Shown: in pieces, positions 21,701-36,700 of the stretch | Position numbering within the stretch: the first letter of the stretch is position 1 | How the letters are laid out: every line of letters begins with the position of its first letter | NCBI RefSeq assembly: GCF_051014445.1 | Contig: NW_027488370.1 | Coordinates: 3,348,001 to 3,412,000, forward strand | Length of the DNA: 64,000 nucleotides | Source of the DNA: Colletes latitarsis | Taxonomy: Eukaryota; Arthropoda; Insecta; Hymenoptera; Colletidae | Reading direction: 5' to 3' | Made by a program: the position numbers and the translations under genes | Notes under the pieces: generated by a model | Seen by the model: only the letters and a program-made list of their open reading frames with translations | Database searches by the model: none | What the model was told of the DNA's origin: nothing

Positions 21701-24700
21701 GGTGGCCAGATTCTGGGCTTTTTCTGGTTTGGATCACGTAGGAATGTGGTACCACACTGAAACAGTCCATTAAACCTGGTTACGATCAATATTTTAGAGG
21801 ATAACGCATGTTATGTCTAGGTTGGCTTGGGATTTGCCCTCATCAGACACATACTTTCGCATTCTTCATATACTTGTTGAACAAATCCTGGGTTTTCTCT
21901 GGTTTAGATCACGTAGTAATGTGGTACCACACTGAAACAGTCAATTAAACCTGGTTTCGATCAATATTTTAGAGGATAACGCAAGTTATGTCTGGGATAG
22001 GTCTGGGATTTGCCCTCATCAGGCTCATACTTTCGCTTTCTTCACATACTTGTTGAACGGATCCTGGGTTTTTTCTGGTTTGGTTCACGTAGTAATGTGG
22101 TACCACACTGAAACATTCAATTAAACCTGGTCCTGAAAAATATTTTAGAGGATAACGCATGTTAGGTCCGGGTTAGGTCTAGGATTTGCCCTCATCAGGC
22201 GCATACTTTCGCATATTTCTCATACTTCATGGCTAGATCCTGAGCTATTACTGGATTGGATTACGTAGTAATGTGGTACCACACTGAAACAGTCAATTAA
22301 ACCTGGTTTCGATCAATATTTTACTGGATAACGCAAGTTAGGTCTCGGATAGTTCTGGGATTTGCCCTCATCAGGCTCATACTTTCGCATTCCTCACATA
22401 CTTGTTGATCGGATCCTGGGTTTTTTCTGGTTTGGATCTCGTAGTAATGTGGCACCACACTGAAACATTAAATTAAACCTGGGCTTGATAAATATTTGTG
22501 AGGATAACGAATGTTTGGTCTGTGTTAGGTCTAGGATTTGCCCTCATCAGGCTCATACTTTCGCATATTTCTCATACTTCATGGATAGATCCTGGGCTAT
22601 TTCTGGATTGGATCACGTAGTAATGTGGTACCACACTGAAACAGTCAATTAAACCTGGTTTCGATCAATATTTTAGAGGATAACGCAAGTTAGGTCTGGG
22701 ATAGGTGTGGGATTTGCCCTCATCAGGCTCATACTTTCGCGTTTTTCACATACTTGTTGAACAGATCCTTGGTTTTTTCTGGATTGGATCACGTAGTAGT
22801 GTGGTATCACACTGAAACAGTCCATTAAACCTGGTTTCGATCACTATTTTAGAGGATAACGCATGTTAGGTCTGGGTTAGGCCTGGGATTTTCCCTCATC
22901 AGACTCATACTTTCACATACTTCACATACTTGTTGAACAGATCCTGGGTTTTTTCTACTTTGGATCACGTAGTAAAGTGGTACCACACTGAAACAGCCAA
23001 TTAAACCTGTGTTCGATCAATATTTTGGAAGATAACGCATGTTAGGTCTGGGTTAGGTCTGGGATTTGCGCTCATCAGTGTAATACCTTCGCATATTTCT
23101 CATACTTGATGGCGAGATCCTGGGGTTTTTCTTGATTGCATCACGTAGTAATGTGGTACCACACTGAAACAGTCAATTAAACCTGGTTTCGATCAATATT
23201 TTAGAGGGTTAACAGAAGTTAGGTCTGGGATAGGTCTTGGATTTGCCCTCATCAGGCTCGTACTTTCGCGTTTTTCACATACCTGTAGAACAGATCCTGG
23301 GTTTTTTCTGGATTGGATCACGCAGTAATGTGGCACCACACCGAAACATTCAATTAAACCTGGCCTGGATAAGTATTTTAGAGGATACCGCATGTTAGGT
23401 CTAGGTTAGGCCTGGGATTTGCCCTCATCAGGGTCATACTTTCGCAGTTTTAACATGCATGTTGACATAATCGAGAGTTTTTACTGCTTTGGATCACGTA
23501 GTAAAGTGGTACCACACTGTAACAGTCCATTAAACCTGGTTTCGATCAATATTTTTGAGGATAACGCATGTCAGGTCTAGGTTAGGCCAAAGATTTTCAC
23601 TGATCAGAGTCATACTTTCGCATTCTTCACATACTTGTTGAACGGATCCTGGGTTTTTTCTGGTTTGTTTCACGTAGTAATGTGGTACCACACTGAAACA
23701 TTCAATTAAACCTGGTCTTGAAAAATATTTTAGAGGATAACGCATGTTAGGTCTGGGTTAGGTCTAGGATTTGCCCTCATCAGGCTCATACTTTCGCATA
23801 TTTCTCATACTTCATGGCTAGATCCTGAGCTATTACTGGATTGGATCACGTAGTAATGTGGTACCACACTGATACAGTCAATTAAACCTGGTTTCGATCA
23901 ATATTTTAGTGGATAACGCAAGTTAGGTCTGGGATAGGTGTGGGATTTGCCCTCATCAGGCTCATACTTTCGCGTTTTTCACATACTTGTTGAACAGATC
24001 CTTGGTTTTTTCTGGATTGGATCACGTAGTAGTGTGGTATCACACTGAAACAGTCCATTAAACCTGGTTTCGATCACTATTTTAGAGGATAACGCATGTT
24101 AGGTCTGGGTTAGGCCTGGGATTTTCCCTCATCAGACTCATACTTTCACATACTTCACATACTTGTTGAACAGATCCTGGGTTTTTTCTACTTTGGATCA
24201 CGTAGTAAAGTGGTACCACACTGAAACAGTCAATTAAACCTGGTTTCGATCAATATTTTACTGGATAACGCAAGTTAGGTCTCGGACAGTTCTGGGATTT
24301 GCCCTCATCAGGCTCATACTTTCTCATTCTTCACATACTTGTTGAACGGATCCTGGGTTTTTTCTGGTTTGGTTCACGTAGTAATGTGGGACCACACTGA
24401 AAAAATGAATTAAACCTGGTCTTGATAAATATTTTAGAGGATAACGCATGTTAGGTCTGGGTTAGGTCTAGGATTTGCCCTCATCAGGCTCATACTTTCG
24501 CATGTTTCTCATACTTCATGGCTAGATCCTGAGCTATTACTGGATTGGATCACGTAGTAATGTGGTACCACACTGAAACAGTCAATTAAACCTGGTTTCG
24601 ATCAATATTTTACTGGATAACGCAAGTTAGGTCTCGGATAGTTCTGGGATTCGCCCTCATCAGGCTCATACTTTCGCGTTTTTCACATACTTGTTGAACA

Positions 24701-27700
24701 GATCCTGGGTTTTTTCTGGTTTGGATCACGTAGTAGTGCGGTACCACACTGAAACAGTCCATTCAACCTGGTTTCGATCAATATTTCAGAGGATAACGCA
24801 TGTTAGGTCTAGGTTAGGCCTGGGATTTTCACTCACCAGACTCATACTTCCGCATTCTTCACATACTTGTTGAACGGATCCTGGGTTTTTTCTGGTTTGG
24901 ATCTCGTAGTAATGTGGCACCACACTGAAACATTAAATTAAACCTGGGCTTGATAAATATTTTAGAGGATAACGCATGTTAGGTCTGGTTTAGGTCTAGG
25001 ATTTGCCCTCACCAGGCTCATACTTTCGCATATTTCTCATACTTCATGGCTAGATCCTGAACTATTACTGGATTGGATCACGTAGTAATGTGGTACCACA
25101 CTGAAACAGTCAATTAAACCTGGTTTCGATCAATATTTTACTGGATAACGCAAGTTAGGTCTCGGATAGTTCTGGGATTTGCCCTCATCAGGCTCATACT
25201 TTCGCATTCTTCACATACTTGTGGAACGGATGCTGGGTTTTTTCTGGTTTGGTTCACGTAGTAATGAGGTACCACACTGAAACATTCAATTAAACCTGGT
25301 CCTGAAAAATATTTTAGAGGATAACGCATGTTAGGTCCGGGTTAGGTCTAGGATTTGCCTTCATCAGGCGCATACTTTCGCATATTTCTCATACTTCATG
25401 GCTAGATCCTGAGCTATTACTGGATTGGATCACGTAGTAATGTGGTACCACACTGAAACAGTCAATTAAACCTGGTTTTGATCAATATTTTAGAGAATAA
25501 TTCATGTTATGTCTAGGTTAGTTCTGGGATTTGCTCTCATCAGGCTCATTCTTTCGCATATTTCTCATACTTGATGGCTAGATCCTGGGCTTTCTCTGGA
25601 TTGCATCACGTACTAATGAAGTACAACACCGAAACAGTCAATTAAACCTGGTTTCCAGCAATATTTTAGAGGACAACGCATGTTAGGTCTAGGTAAGCCC
25701 TGGGATTTGCCCTCATCAGGGTCATACTTTCGCAGTTTTAACATACATGTTGACCTGATCGAGGGTTTTTTCTGGTTTGGATCACGTAGTAAAGTGGTAC
25801 CACACTGAAACAGTCCATTAAACCTGGTTTCGATCAATATTTTACAGGATAACGCATGTTAGGTCTAGGTTAGCCCTGGGATTTTCACTCATCAGACCCA
25901 TACTTTCGCATTCTTCACATACTTGTTGAACGGATCCTGTGTTTTTACTGGATTGGATCACGTAGTAATGTGGCACCACACTGAAACAGTCAATTAAACC
26001 TGGTTTCGATCAATATTTTAGAGGATAACGCAAGTTAGGTCTAGGTTAGGTCTGGGATTTTCACTCATCAGACTCATACTTTCGCATTCTTCACATACTT
26101 GTTCAACGGATCCTGTGTTTTTTCTGGTTTGGATCACGTAGTAATGTGGTACCACACTGAAACAGTCGATTAAACCTGGTTTCGATCAATATTTTTGAGG
26201 ATAACGCATGTTAGGTTTGGGTTAGGTCTAGGATTTGCCCTCATCAGGCTCATACTTTCGCATATTTCTCATACTTCATGGCTAGATCCTGGGCTGTTTC
26301 TGGATTGTATCACGTAGTAATGTGGTACCACGCTGAAACAGTGATTTTATCCGGGTTTGATCAATATTTTAGAGGATAACGCAAGTAAGGTCTGGGATAG
26401 GTCTGGGATTCGCCCTCATCAGGCTCATACTTTCGCGTTTTTCACATACTTGTTGAACTGATCCTGGGTTTTTTCTGGTTTGGATCACGTAGCAATGTGG
26501 TACCACACTGAAACAGTCCATTAAACCTGGTTTCGATCAATATTTTAGAGAATAATTCATGTTAGGTCTAGGTTAGGTCTGGGATTTGCTCTCATCAGGC
26601 TCATTCTTTCGCATATTTCTCATACTTGATGGCTAGATCCAGGCCTTTTTCTGGATTGCATCACGTAGTAATGAAGTACAACACTGAAACAGTCAATTAA
26701 ACCTGGTTTCCATCAATATTTTAGAGGACAACGCAAGTTAGGTCTGGGATAGGTCTAGGATTCGCCCTCATCAGGCTCATACTTTCGCGTTTTTCACATA
26801 CTTGTTGAACTGATCCTTGGTTTTTTCTGGATTGGATCACGTAGTAGTGTGGTACCACACTGAAACAGTCCATTAAACCTGGTTTCGATCACTATTTTAG
26901 AGGATAACGCATGTTAGGTCTGGGTTAGGTCTAGGATTTGCCCTCATCAGGCTCATACTTTCGCGTTTTTCACATACTTGTTGAAGAGATCCTGGGTTTT
27001 TTCTGGTTTGGATCACATAGTAATGTGGTACCACACTGAAACAGTCGATTAAACCAGGTCTTGATAAATATTTTAGAGGATAACGTATGTTAGATCTGGG
27101 TTAGGTCCAGGATTTGCCCTCGTCAGGCTCATACTTTCGCATATTTCTCATACTTCATGGCTAGATCCTGGGCTATTTCTGGATTGGATCACGTAGTAAT
27201 GTGGTACCACACTGAAACGGTCAATTAAACCTGGTTTCGATCAATATTTTTGGGGATAACGCATGTTAGGTCTAGGTTAGGCCGGGGATTTTCACTCATC
27301 AGACTCATACTTTCGCAGTTTTAACATACATGCTGGCCTGATCGAGGGTTTTTTCTGCTTTGGATCACGTAGTGAAGTGGTACCACACTGAAGCAGTCCA
27401 TTAAACCTGGTTTCGTTCAATATTTTAGAGAATAACGCATGTTAGGTTTGGATTAGGTCTAGGATTTGCCCTCATCAGGCTCATACTTTCGCATATTTCT
27501 CATACTTCATGGCTAGATCCTGGGCTGTTTCTGGATTGTATCACGTAGTAATGTGGTACCACGCTGAAACAGTCAATTAATCCTGGTTCCGATCACTATT
27601 TTAGACGATAACGCATGTTAGGTCTGGGTTAGGTCTAGGATTTGCCCTCATGAGGCTCATACTTTCGCGTTTTTCACATACTTGTTGAAGAGATCGTGGG

Positions 27701-27780
27701 TATTTTCTGGTTATGGATCACGTAGTAATGTGGTACCACACTGAAGCAGTCCATTAAACCTGGTTTCGATCAATATTTTA
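18781..27780 (+). repeat. 176-bp satellite, mixed-type domain
   Basis: About 51 monomers. The CTTCCACTGG type is replaced by monomers with TACTTCATGGCTAGATCC followed by GGGCTATTTCTGGATTG or GAGCTATTACTGGATTG, by TTGAACGGATCC, and by GCAGTTTTAACATACATG. Shared blocks include 17041-17640 with ~18801-19440 (10-monomer offset, ~1762 bp), 20570-20940 with 23390-23756 (offset 2816 bp, exactly 16 monomers), 19690-19950 with 24620-24880 (~28 monomers), and 16200-16860 with 21310-21970 (~29 monomers). I see no gene, RNA gene or mobile element. Confidence 0.92.
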
Positions 27781-30700
27781 GAGAATAATCCATGTTAGTT
27801 CTAGGTTAGGTCTGGGATTTGCTCTCATCAGGCTCATTCTTTCGAATATTTCTCATACTTGATGGCTAGATCTTGGGCTTTTTCTGGATTGCGTCACGTA
27901 GTAATGTAGTACCACACTGAAACAGTCAATGGAATCTGGTTTCCATCAATATTTTAGAGAACAACACAAGTTATGTCTGGGATAGGTCTGGGATTTGCCC
28001 TCATCAGGGTCATACTTTCGCATTTTTCACATACTTGTTGAACAGATCCTGGGTTTTTTCTTGTTTGGATCACGTAGTAATCTGGTACCACACTGAAACA
28101 GTCCATAAAACCTGGTTTCGAACAATATTTTAGAGAATAATTCATGTTAGGTCTAGGTTAGGTCTGGGATTTGCTTTCATCAGGCTCATTCTTTCGCGTA
28201 TTTCTCATACTTGATGGCTAGATCTTGGGCTTTTTCTGGATTGCATCACGTAGTAATGTAGTACCACACTGAAACAGTCAGTGGAATCTGGTTTCCATCA
28301 ATATTTTAGAGGACAACGCAAGTTAGGTCTGGATTAGGTCCAGGGTTTGACCTCGTCAGGCTCATACTTTCGCATATTTCTCATACTTCATGGCTAGATC
28401 CTGGGCTATTTCTGGATTGGATCACGTAGTAATGTGGTACCACACTGAAACGGTCAATTAAACCTGGTTTCAATCAATATTTTTGGGGATAACGCATGTT
28501 AGGTCTAGGTTAGGCCGGGGATTTTCACTCATCAGTCTCATACTTTCGCAGTTTTAACATACATGTTGGCCTGATCGAGGGTTTTTTCTGCTTTGGATCA
28601 CGTAGTGAAGTGGTACCACACTGAAGCGGTCCATTAAACCTGGTTTCGATCAATATTTTAGAGGATAACGCATGTTAGGTTTGGGTTACGTCTAGGATTT
28701 GCCCTCATCAGGCTCATACTTTCGCATATTTCTCATACTTCATGGCTAGATCCTGGGCTGTTTCTGGATTGTATCACGTAGTAATGTGGTACCACGCTGA
28801 AACAGTCAATTAATCCTGGTTTCGATCAATATTTTAGAGGATAACGCAAGTTGGGTCTGGGATAGGTCTGGGATTCGCCCTCATCAGGCTCATACTTTCG
28901 CGTTTTTCACATACTTGTTGAACAGATCCTGGGTTTTTTCTGGTTTGGGTCACGTAGTAATGTAGTACCACTCTGAAACAGTCCATTAAACCTGGTTTCG
29001 ATCAATATTTTAGAGGATAACGCATGTTAGGTTTGGGTTACGTCTAGGATTTGCCCTCATCAGGCTCATACTTTCGCATATTTCTCATACTTCATGGCTA
29101 GATCCTGGGTTTTTCCTGGTTTGGATCACGTAGCAATGTGGTACCACACTGAAACAGTCGATTAAACCTGGTTTCGATCAATATTTTAGAGGATAACGCA
29201 AGTTTGGTCTGGGATAGGTCTGGGATTTGCCCTCATCAGGCTCATACTTTCGCGTTTTTCACATACTTGTTGAACAGATCCTGGGTTTTTTCTGGTTTGG
29301 GTCACGTAGTAATGTAGTACCACTCTGAAACAGTCGATTAAACCAGGTTTCGATCAATATTTTTGAGGATAACGCATATTAGGTCCAGGTTAGGTCTGGG
29401 ATTTTCACTCATCAGACTCATACTTTCGCATTCTTCACATACTTGTTGAACGGATCCTGGGTTTTTTCTGGTGTGGATCACGCAGTAATGTGGGACCACA
29501 CTGAAACAATCAATTAAACCTGGTCTTGATAAATATTTTAGAGGATAACGCAAGTTTGGTCTGGGATAGGTCTGGGATTCGCCCTCATCAGGCTCATACT
29601 TTCGCGTTTTTCACATACTTGTTGAACTGATCCTGGGTTTTTTCTGGTTTGGATCACGTAGTAATGTGGGACCACACAGAAACAATCAATTAAACCTGGT
29701 ATTGATAAATATTTTAGAGGATAACGCAAGTTTGGTCTGGGATAGGTCTGGGATTTGCCCTCATCAGGCTCATACTTTCGCGTTTTTCACATACTTGTTG
29801 AACAGATCCTGGGTTTTTTCTGGTTTGGGTCACGTAGTAATGTGGTACCACGCTGAAACAGTCAATTAATCCTGGTTTCGATCAATATTTTAGAGGATAA
29901 CGGAAGTTAGGTCTGGGATAGGTCTGGGATTTGCCCTCATCAGGCTCATACTTTCGCGTTTTTCACATACTTCATGGCTAGATCCTGGGCTGTTTCTGGA
30001 TTGTATCACGTAGTAATGTGGTACCACGCTGAAACAGTCAATTAAACCTGGTTTCGATCAATATTTTAGAGGATAACGCAAGTTTGGTCTGGGATAGGTC
30101 TGGGATTCGCCCTCATCAGGCTCATACTTTCGCGTTTTTCACATACTTGTTGAACTGATCCTGGGTTTTTTCTGGTTTGGATCACGTAGTAATGTCGGAC
30201 CACACTGAAACAATCAATTAAACCTGGTCTTGATAAATATTTTAGAAGATAACGCAAGTTTGGTCTGGGATAGGTCTGGGATTTGCCCTCATCAGGCTCA
30301 TACTTTCGCGTTTTTCACATACTTGTTGAACGGATCCTGGGTTTTTTCTGGTTTGGATCACGTAGTAATGTGGGACCACACTGAAACAGTCAATTAAACC
30401 TGGTTTTGATCAATATTTTAGAGAATAATTCATGTTAGGTCTAGGTTAGGTCTGGTATTTGCTCTCATCAGGCTCATACTTTCGCATATTTCTCATACTT
30501 CACGGCTAGATCCGGGGCTGTTCCTGGATTGTATCACGTAGTAATGTGGTACCACGCTGAAACAGTCAATTAAACCTGGTTTCGTTGAATCATTTTAGAG
30601 GATAACGCTAGTTAGGTCTGGGATAGGTCTGGGATTTGCCCTCAGCAGGCTCATACTTTCGCGTTTTTCACATACTTGTTGAACAGATCCTGGGTTTTTT

Positions 30701-33700
30701 CTGGTTTGCGTCACGTAGTAGTGCGGTACCACACTGAAACAGTCGATTAAACCAGGTTTCGTTCAATATTTTTGAGGATAAAGCATGTTAGGTCTAGGTT
30801 AGGCCGGGGATTTTCACTCATCAGACTCATACTTTCGCATTCTTCACATACTTATTGAACGGATCCTGGGTTTTTACTGGATTGGATCACGTAGTAATGT
30901 GGCACCACACTGAAACAGTCAATTAAACCTAGTTTCGATCAATATTTCAGAGAATAATTCATGTTAGGTCTAGGTTAGGTCTGGGATTTGCTCTCATCAG
31001 GCTCATTCTTTCGCATATTTCTCATACTTGATGGCTAGATCCAGGCCTTTTTCTGGATTGCATCACGTAGTAATGAAGTACAACACTGAAACAGTCAATT
31101 AAACCTGGTTTCCATCAATATTTTAGAGGACAACGCTAGTTAGGTCTGGGATAGGTCTGGGATTTGCCCTCAGCAGGCTCATACTTTCGCGTTTTTCACA
31201 TACTTGTTGAACAGATCCTGGGTTTTTTCTGGTTTGCGTCACGTAGTAGTGCGGTACCACACTGAAACAGTCGATTAAACCAGGTTTCGTTCAATATTTT
31301 TGAGGATAATGCATGTTAGGTCTAGGTTAGGCCGGGGATTTGCCCTCATCAGGCTCATACTTTCGCGTTTTTCACTTACTTGTTGAACGGATCCTGGGTT
31401 TTTTCTGGTTTGGATCACGTAGTAATGTGGGACCACACTGAAACAGTCAATTAAACCTGGTTTTGATCAATATTTTAGAGAATAATTCATGTTAGGACTA
31501 GGTTAGGTCTGGGATTTGCTCTCATCAGGCTCATTCTTTCGAATATTTCTCATACTTGATGGCTAGATCTTGGGCTTTTTCTGGATTGCGTCACGTAGTA
31601 ATGTAGTACCACACTGAAACAGTCAATGGAATCTGGTTTCCATCAATATTTTAGAGAACAACACAAGTTATGTCTGGGATAGGTCTGGGATTTGCCCTCA
31701 TCAGGGTCATACTTTCGCATTTTTCACATACTTGTTGAACAGATCCTGGGTTTTTTCTTGTGTGGATCACGTAGTAATCTGGTACCACACTGAAACAGTC
31801 CATAAAACCTGGTTTCGAACAATATTTTAGAGAATAATTCATGTTAGGTCTAGGTTAGGTCTGGGATTTGCTTTCATCAGGCTCATTCTTTCGCGTATTT
31901 CTCATACTTGATGGCTAGATCTTGGGCTTTTTCTGGATTGCATCACGTAGTAATGTAGTACCACACTGAAACAGTCAGTGGAATCTGGTTTCCATCAATA
32001 TTTTAGAGGACAACGCAAGTTAGGTCTGGATTAGGTCCAGGGTTTGACCTCGTCAGGCTCATACTTTCGCATATTTCTCATACTTCATGGCTAGATCCTG
32101 GGCTATTTCTGGATTGGATCACGTAGTAATGTGGTACCACACTGAAACGGTCAATTAAACCTGGTTTCAATCAATATTTTTGAGGATAACGCATGTTAGG
32201 TCTAGGTTAGGCCGGGGATTTTCACTCATCAGACTCATATTTTCGCAGTTTTAACATACATGTTGGCCTGATCGAGGGTTTTTTCTGCTTTGGATCACGT
32301 AGTGAAGTGGTACCACACTGAAGCAGTCCATTAAACCTGGTTTCGATCAATATTTTAGAGGATAACGCATGTTAGGCTTGGGTTACGTCTAGGATTTGCC
32401 CTCATCAGGCTCATACTTTCGCATATTTCTCATACTTCATGGCTAGATCCTGGGCTGTTTCTGGATTGTATCACGTAGTAATGTGGTACCTCGCTGAAAC
32501 AGTCAATTAATCCTGGTTTCGATCAATATTTTAGAGGATAACGCAAGTTAGGTCTGGGATAGGTCTGGGATTCGCCCTCATCAGGCTCATACTTTCGCGT
32601 TTTTCACATACTTGTTGAACAGATCCTGGGTTTTTTCTGGTTTGGGTCACGTAGTAATGTAGTACCACTCTGAAAAAGTCGATTAAACCAGGTTTCGATC
32701 AATATTTTTGAGGATAACGCATGTTAGGTTTGGGTTACGTCTAGGATTTGCCCTCATCAGGCTCATACTTTCGCATATTTCTCATACTTCATGGCTAGAT
32801 CCTGGGTTTTTTCTGGTTTGGATCACGTAGCAATGTGGTACCACACTGAAACAGTCGATTAAACCTGGTTTCGATCAATATTTTAGAGGATAACGCAAGT
32901 TTGGTCTGGGATAGGTCTGGGATTTGCCCTCATCAGGCTCATACTTTCGCGTTTTTCACATACTTGTTGAACAGATCCTGGGTTTTTTCTGGTTTGGGTC
33001 ACGTAGTAATGTGGTACCACACAGAAACAGTCAATTAAACCTGGTTTGGATCAATATTTTAGAGGATAACGCATGTTAGGTTTGGGTTACGTCTAGGATT
33101 TGCCCTCATCAGGCTCATACTTTCGCATATTTCTCATACTTCATGGCTAGATCCTGGGCTGTTTCTGGATTGTATCACGTAGTGAAGTGGTACCACACTG
33201 AAGCAGTCCATTAAACCTGGTTTCGATCAATATTTTAGAGGATAACGCATGTTAGGTTTGGGTTACGTCTAGGATTTGCCCTCATCAGGCTCATACTTTC
33301 GCATATTTCTCATACTTCATGGCTAGATCCTGGGTTTTTTCTGGTTTGGATCACGTAGCAATGTGGTACCACACTGAAACAGTCGATTAAACCTGGTTTC
33401 GGTCAATATTTTAGAGGATAACGCAAGTTTGGTCTGGGATAGGTCTGGGATTTGCCCTCATCAGGCTCATACTTTCGCGTTTTTCACATACTTGTTGAAC
33501 AGATCCTGGGTTTTTTCTGGTTTGGGTCACGTAGTAATGTACTACCACTCTGAAACAGTCGATTAAACCAGGTTTCGATCAATATTTTTGAGGATAACGC
33601 ATATTAGGTCCAGGTTAGGTCTGGGATTTTCACTCATCAGACTCATACTTTCGCATTCTTCACATACTTGTTGAACGGATCCTGGGTTTTTTCTGGTTTG

Positions 33701-36700
33701 GATCACGCAGTAATGTGGGACCACACTGAAACAATCAATTAAACCTGGTCTTGATAAATATTTTAGAGGATAACGCAAGTTTGGTCTGGGATAGGTCTGG
33801 GATTCGCCCTCATCAGGCTCATACTTTCGCGTTTTTCACATACTTGTTGAACTGATCCTGGGTTTTTTCTGGTTTGGATCACGTAGTAATGTGGGACCAC
33901 ACAGAAACAATCAATTAAACCTGGTCTTGATAAATATTTTAGAGGATAACGCAAGTTTGGTCTGGGATAGGTCTGGGATTTGCCCTCATCAGGCTCATAC
34001 TTTCGCGTTTTTCACATACTTGTTGAACAGATCCTGGGTTTTTTCTGGTTTGGGTCACGTAGTAATGTGGTACCACGCTGAAACAGTCAATTAATCCTGG
34101 TTTCGATCAATATTTTAGAGGATAACGGAAGTTAGGTCTGGGATAGGTCTGGGATTTGCCCTCATCAGGCTCATACTTTCGCGTTTTTCACATACTTCAT
34201 GGCTAGATCCTGGGCTGTTTCTGGATTGTATCACGTAGTAATGTGGTACCACGCTGAAACAGTCAATTAAACCTGGTTTCGATCAATATTTTAGAGGATA
34301 ACGCAAGTTTGGTCTGGGATAGGTCTGGGATTCGCCCTCATCAGGCTCATACTTTCGCGTTTTTCACATCCTTGTTGAACTGATCCTGGGTTTTTTCTTG
34401 TTTGGATCACGTAGTAATCTGGTACCACACTGAAACAGTCAATGGAATCTGGTTTCCATCAATATTTTAGAGAACAACACAAGTTATGCCTGGGATAGGT
34501 CTGGGATTTGCCCTCATCAGGGTCATACTTTCGCATTTTTCACATACTTGTTGAACAGATCCTGGGTTTTTTCTTGTTTGGATCACGTAGTAATCTGGTA
34601 CCACACTGAAACAGTCCATAAAACCTGGTTTCGAACAATATTTTAGAGAATAATTCATGTTAGGTCTAGGTTAGGTCTGGGATTTGCTTTCATCAGGCTC
34701 ATTCTTTCGCGTATTTCTCATACTTGATGGCTAGATCTTGGGCTTTTTCTGGATTGCATCACGTAGTAATGTAGTACCACACTGAAACAGTCAATGGAAT
34801 CTGGTTTCCATCAATATTTTAGAGGACAACGCAAGTTAGGTCTGGATTAGGTCCAGGATTTGACCTCGTCAGGCTCATACTTTCGCATATTTCTCATACT
34901 TCATGGCTAGATCCTGGGCTATTTCTGGATTGGATCACGTAGTAATGTGGTACCACACTGAAACGGTAAATTAAACCTGGTTTCGATCAATATTTTTGAG
35001 GATAACGCATGTTAGGTCTAGGTTAGGCCGGGGATTTTCACTCATCAGACTCATACTTTCGCAGTTTTTACATACATGTTGGCCTGATCGGGGGTTTTTT
35101 CTGCTTTGGATCACGTAGTGAAGTGGTACCACACTGAAGCAGTCCATTAAACCTGGTTTCGATCAATATTTTAGAGGATAACGCATGTTAGGTTTGGGTT
35201 ACGTCTAGGATTTGCCCTCATCAGGCTCATACTTTCGCATATTTCTCATACTTCATGGCTAGATCCTGAGCTGTTTCTGGATTGTATCACGTAGTAATGT
35301 GGTACCACGGTGAAACAGTCAATTAAACCTGGTTTCGATAAATATTTTAGAGGATAACGCAAGTTAGGTCTGGGAAAGGTCTGGGATTCGCCCTCATCAG
35401 GCTCATACTTTCGCGTTTTTCACATACTTGTTGAACTGATCCTGGGTTTTTTCTGGTTTGGATCACGTAGCAATGTGGTACCACACTGAAACGGTCAATT
35501 AAACCTGGTTTCGATCAATATTTTTGGGGATAACGCATGTTAGGCCTAGGTTAGGCCGGGGATTTTCACTCATCAGAGTCATACTTTCGCAGTTTTTACA
35601 TACATGTTGGCCTGATCGGGGGTTTTTTCTGCTTTGGATCACGTAGTGAAGTGGTACCACACTGAAGCAGCCCATTAAACCTGGTTTCGATCAATATTTT
35701 TGAGGATAATGCATGTTAGGTCTAGGTTAGGCCTGGGATTTTCACTCATCAGACTCATACTTTCGCATTCTTCACATACTTGTTGAATGTATCCTGGGTT
35801 TTTTCTGGTTTGTATCACGTAGTAATGTGGAACCACACTGAAACAATCAATTAAACCTGGTCATGATAAATATTTTAGAGGATAACGCATGTTAGGTCTG
35901 GGTTAGGTCTAGGATTTGCCCTCGTCAGGCTCATACTTTCGCATATTTTTCATACTTCATGCCTAGATCCTGGGCTATTTCTGGATTGGATCACGTAGTA
36001 ATGTGGTACCACTCTGAAACAGTCTATTAAACCTGGTTCTGATCAATATTTTAGAGAATAATTCATGTTATGTCTAGGTTAGTTCTGGGATTTGCTCTCA
36101 CCAGGCTCATTCTTTCGCATATTTCTCATACTTGATGGCTAGATCCTGGGCTTTCTCTGGATTGCATCACGTAGTAATGAAGTACAACACCGAAATAGTC
36201 AATTAAACCTGGTTTCCAGCAATATTTTAGAGGATAACGCAAGTTTGGTCTGGGATAGGTCTGGGATTTGCCCTCATCAGGCTCATACTTTCGCGTTTTT
36301 CACATACTTGTTGAACAGATCCTGGGTTTTTTCTGGTTTGGGTCACGTAGTAATGTACTACCACACTGAAACAGTCCATTAAACCTGGTTTCGATCAATA
36401 TTTTAGAGGATAACGCATGTTAGGTCTAGGTTAGCCCTGGGATTTTCACTCATCAGACCCATACTTTCGCATTCTTCACATACTTGTTGAACGGATCCTG
36501 GGTATTTTCTGGTTTGCTTCACGTAGTAATGTGGTACCACACTGAAACATTCAATTAAACCTGGTCTTGATAAATATTTTACAGGATAACGCATGTTAGG
36601 TTTGGGTTAGGTCTAGGATTTGCCCTCATCAGGCTCATACATTCGCATATTTCTCATACTTCATGGCTAGATCCTGGGCTGTTTCTGGATTGTATCACGT